Positions 16,506 through 18,786 of a stretch of 18,786 nt of DNA are shown one piece after another. The position numbers and the translations under genes are program-made. Source of the DNA: Heteroruminococcus sp964369885 (GTDB lineage Bacteria > Bacillota > Clostridia > Oscillospirales > Ruminococcaceae); assembly GCA_964369885.1 (NCBI GenBank), contig CAYJGQ010000036.1, positions 1-18,786 on the forward strand, written 5' to 3'. The notes under the pieces are model-generated. The model was given only the letters and a program-made list of their open reading frames with translations. It was not told the DNA's origin and did not search any database. Position 1 is the stretch's first letter; each line of letters opens with the position of its first letter.

Positions 16506-17297
16506 GTGAATATAGTTGTTTGTATAAAACAGGTGCCAGACACCACCGAGGTAAAGCTCGATCCGGTAAAAGGTACACTGATTCGTGAAGGAATTCCCAG
16601 CATCATCAATCCCGACGACAAGGCAGGTCTTGAGGCCGCTTTGTGCCTAAAGGAGCAGTATGGTGCAAAGGTTACCGTAATGACCATGGGTCTGCCCCAG
16701 GCAGATTTGGCCCTTAAAGAGGCTGTGGCCATGGGCGCAGATGAGGCCATTCTCATCACCGACCGCGCCGTTGCAGGTTCCGATACCCTTGCAACCTCAA
16801 GCGTTTTGGCCGCCGCACTGCGCAAGCTTGATGTGGATTTGGTTATCACAGGTCGTCAGGCCATTGATGGCGATACCGCACAGGTAGGCCCCCAGATTGC
16901 AGAGCATCTATCCTGGCCAAACATCAGCTACGCCGAGGAGATCAAACTCGAAGGCGACAGCGTTATTGTAAAGCGTAAGTATGAGGATCGTTACCATGTC
17001 ATCAAGTGCAAGACCCCCTGCCTTATCACTGCGCTGTCCGAGCTTAACACCCCCCGTTACATGACCCCCGGTCGCATTTTTGATGCCTACCGTGAGGACG
17101 GCCTTGCAACCAAGATCATGACCACCGACGATTTTGAGATTGATCTTGAGAAGGTTGGACTAAAGGGCTCGCCCACCAATGTGTATAAGTCCTTTACAAA
17201 GTCGCCCAAGGCGGCCGGTACACAGGTAACCCCCGAAAGCCCTCAGGAGGCTGCAAAGCTCATCGTAGAAAAACTTCAGGAAAAATTCATTCTGTAA
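16506..17297 (+). CDS. etfB: Electron transfer flavoprotein beta subunit
   Basis: EtfB is the small subunit of the electron transfer flavoprotein that serves Bcd. The 263-residue product begins MNIVVCIKQVPDTTEVKLDP, the family N-terminus, and holds the nucleotide-binding segment LVITGRQAIDGDTAQVGPQ (about 118-136). The GDTAQVGP form resembles EtfB from electron-bifurcating Bcd-Etf systems, where the site holds a second FAD and NADH reacts; this assignment is from memory of the family and not proven. Translation starts at GTG, nine bases after AGGAGG at 16491-16496. The gene is 28 bases after bcd and about 20 before etfA, in the standard bcd-etfB-etfA order. Confidence 0.95.
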   Translation: MNIVVCIKQVPDTTEVKLDPVKGTLIREGIPSIINPDDKAGLEAALCLKEQYGAKVTVMTMGLPQADLALKEAVAMGADEAILITDRAVAGSDTLATSSVLAAALRKLDVDLVITGRQAIDGDTAQVGPQIAEHLSWPNISYAEEIKLEGDSVIVKRKYEDRYHVIKCKTPCLITALSELNTPRYMTPGRIFDAYREDGLATKIMTTDDFEIDLEKVGLKGSPTNVYKSFTKSPKAAGTQVTPESPQEAAKLIVEKLQEKFIL

Positions 17298-17318
17298 TAA
17301 GGGAAAGTGGTGAATATA

Positions 17319-18335
17319 ATGAATATCAGTCAGTACAAGGGCGTATTTGTGTTTGTACAGCAGGTGGATAATAAGATAACCAATGTATCGCTTGAACTGC
17401 TTGGCCGTGGCAAGGGTATTGCCAAGGATTTGGACACACAGCTCACCGCAGTTATTCTTGGACATGATAACAAGGCCATGAACGAGCGCCTTGTGCGCTA
17501 CGGCGCAGACCGTGTTATTTCGGTGGAGAACCCCATGCTTGAGGTTTATATGACCGAGCCCTACGTTTATGCACTTGCAAAGGTGCTTGAAAACTATAAA
17601 CCCGACATACTTCTAATGGGTGCAACGGCCATTGGCCGTGACCTTGGGCCTCGTGTTTCGGCCAGAATGCAGACCGGTCTTACCGCCGACTGCACAAGCC
17701 TTGACATCGACACCGAGACCAATAACCTGCTCATGACCCGCCCCGCTTTTGGTGGCAACATCATGGCTACTATTATTTGTCCTAAGCATCGCCCCCAGAT
17801 GGCTACAATCCGTCCCGGCGTTATGCAAAAGCTCCAGCCCGACAACTCGGCTAAGGGCGAGATTGAAAACTTCTCGGTTGACATCCCTGCCAGCTGCAAG
17901 AATGTTGAAATCCTTGAGATCATCCCCAACAAGCCCCAGCGCATGAACATTCAGGATGCAAATGTACTGGTTTCGGGTGGCCGTGGTCTTGGTTCATCCG
18001 AGAACTTTGCACAGCTTGAGAGCGTGGCAGATCAGCTTGGTGGTACTATATCCTCTTCGCGTGCCTGTGTTGATATGGGCTGGGCCGAGGCCGATCGTCA
18101 GGTTGGACAGACCGGTTCGACCGTTCGCCCCGATCTGTACCTGGCCTGTGGTATCTCGGGTCAGATCCAGCATCTGGCCGGTATGGAGGATTCGGAGCTT
18201 ATCATTGCCATTAATAAGGATCCCTCGGCACCTATCTTTGGTGTGGCCGACCTCGGCATTGTTGGCGATCTCCAGACCATCCTTCCTCTGGTTGAAAAGG
18301 AAATAGCACTTGCCCAGGCACAGGGCGACAACTAA
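17319..18335 (+). CDS. etfA: Electron transfer flavoprotein alpha subunit
   Basis: EtfA is the FAD-binding large subunit that passes electrons between EtfB and butyryl-CoA dehydrogenase. The 338-residue product has the variable N-terminal domain and the C-terminal FAD domain: VSGGRGLGSSENF, SRACVDMGW, QVGQTGSTVRPDLYLACGIS, QHLAGM and the terminal INKDPSAPIF-VADLGIVGD. All family signature blocks are present. The ATG at 17319 is chosen because MNISQYKGVFVF matches the usual N-terminus and GGTGA lies five bases upstream. GTG codons at 17307 and 17310 would add four residues and fall within the ribosome site. No ferredoxin domain is fused. The operon ends here and is followed by the hairpin element at 18341. 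Confidence 0.96.
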   Translation: MNISQYKGVFVFVQQVDNKITNVSLELLGRGKGIAKDLDTQLTAVILGHDNKAMNERLVRYGADRVISVENPMLEVYMTEPYVYALAKVLENYKPDILLMGATAIGRDLGPRVSARMQTGLTADCTSLDIDTETNNLLMTRPAFGGNIMATIICPKHRPQMATIRPGVMQKLQPDNSAKGEIENFSVDIPASCKNVEILEIIPNKPQRMNIQDANVLVSGGRGLGSSENFAQLESVADQLGGTISSSRACVDMGWAEADRQVGQTGSTVRPDLYLACGISGQIQHLAGMEDSELIIAINKDPSAPIFGVADLGIVGDLQTILPLVEKEIALAQAQGDN

Positions 18336-18340
18336 CCTAC

Positions 18341-18529
18341 CAAGACCGTGGGGACGCTGTCCCCACACCCCTGCCACAGACCGTGGGGCTTTGCCCCACA
18401 CCCCACAAACTTTTTGAAAAAAGTTTGACCCAAAACTTTGCACGCCCCCGAGCCTTTGGCCGGGGGCGAAGTTTTTTGCGCCTACACTTATCACAGGCAC
18501 ATCTTCGGCGGTGGCGTGGCTACGGCCGT
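18341..18529. repeat. Modular intergenic hairpin element, copy 2
   Basis: This copy has the same order as the element at 14021. CAAGACCGTGGGG at 18341 folds as GTGGGGA/TCCCCAC, and CAGACCGTGGGG at 18377 folds as GTGGGGC-TTT-GCCCCAC. Then come an AAACTTTTT/AAAAAGTTT hairpin (18407-18426), a GC hairpin CGCCCCCG/CGGGGGCG with inner GCC/GGC (18443-18468) followed by AAGTTTTTTGCG, and the CACATC segment (18498-18521), which matches copy 1 at 20 of 24 bases. An 8-base palindrome follows. The GC hairpin plus T6 run can serve as terminator for the etf operon. Confidence 0.88.
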
Positions 18530-18786
18530 GTTACCATATCGCCTCGCACGCTCGGCGGGTAACCGCCCTCTGCAAAAACCGCAGAGGGCGCACCACCTAC
18601 GGTGGCGACGGCCTGGGCCCCACCCCTACGCCTACCGCCTGGCACTACACACAGGTGGTACCAAATTAAAAGTTTTACGGGGTTTTTTACAAAAAATTGC
18701 GGTTTCCAAAGGCGGAGCCTTTGGTCGTTTCCCGCAGGAAACGAAATTCTCAGCGCTACAGGAGCATTTGGGGTGAATTTTGCGGT
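18530..18786. repeat. Hairpin-dense noncoding region at window end
   Basis: No credible gene is seen in these 257 bases; an open frame across them has no ribosome site and no recognisable protein pattern. Several perfect hairpins are present: CGCCCTCTGC/GCAGAGGGCG (18564-18590), CCACC/GGTGG (18593-18605), CCAAAGGC/GCCTTTGG (18706-18724) and CGTTTCC/GGAAACG (18726-18743). GTTACC at 18530 and GGTAAC at 18558 form a wider inverted pair. It looks like further tandem intergenic repeat modules, running off the window edge. Confidence 0.65.

Noticed and set aside
18438..18776. Open reading frame of 112 codons on the plus strand after etfA
   Set aside because: It runs through the hairpin element and GC-rich repeats, has no ribosome site and shows no protein-like pattern.

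Overview
The window looks like chromosomal DNA of an anaerobic, low-to-mid-GC Clostridia bacterium, probably an Oscillospiraceae/Ruminococcaceae-type gut organism. This is inferred from the gene families (clostridial-style Bcd/EtfBA, a stand-alone flavodiiron protein, YlxM-Ffh), strong AGGAGG-type ribosome sites, consensus sigma-A promoters, a Firmicutes-type LexA box and GC-rich intergenic hairpin repeats. No phage, transposase, CRISPR, rRNA or tRNA gene was seen.

Layout. (1) 1-108 is an extreme G/C homopolymer stretch. It is followed by an M19 dipeptidase gene that overlaps thrC, with a terminator after thrC. (2) 2641-10109 is a plus-strand unit driven by a TTGACA/TAAAAT promoter with a LexA (SOS) box at the transcription start. 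Its order is uvrB, an unknown four-helix membrane protein, uvrA, then a MATE exporter. It ends at a strong bidirectional hairpin shared with the convergent flavodiiron gene (minus strand, 10138-11250). (3) A perfect-consensus promoter at 11480-11508 drives ylxM-ffh-rpsP-khpA, the SRP/ribosome-maturation cluster. ylxM seems to begin at an ATT codon. The cluster stops at a terminator after khpA, without the usual rimM-trmD. (4) A minus-strand marR gene is divergent from a plus-strand operon maoC-bcd-etfB-etfA, which fits reduction of crotonyl-CoA to butyryl-CoA. The spacer carries facing promoters and palindromic repeats, one of them covering the operon's -35 box. (5) The khpA/marR gap and the region after etfA each hold one copy of a roughly 185-bp modular hairpin element. 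The last 260 bases are further hairpin-rich noncoding DNA.

How the genes work together. UvrA and UvrB are the damage-recognition part of nucleotide excision repair. Their shared SOS promoter may also supply the unknown membrane protein and a drug exporter, a plausible repair-plus-efflux response to DNA-damaging compounds. The flavodiiron protein protects anaerobes from O2 or NO. The MaoC-Bcd-Etf genes form the last steps of a butyrate-type pathway and are probably controlled by the neighbouring MarR protein.

The most unusual points are the unknown membrane gene inside an SOS-controlled uvrB-uvrA unit, the likely ATT start of ylxM, a MaoC hydratase in the place usually held by crotonase, the MarR operator layout and the modular intergenic repeat. 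No clearly new defence or mobile system is visible.
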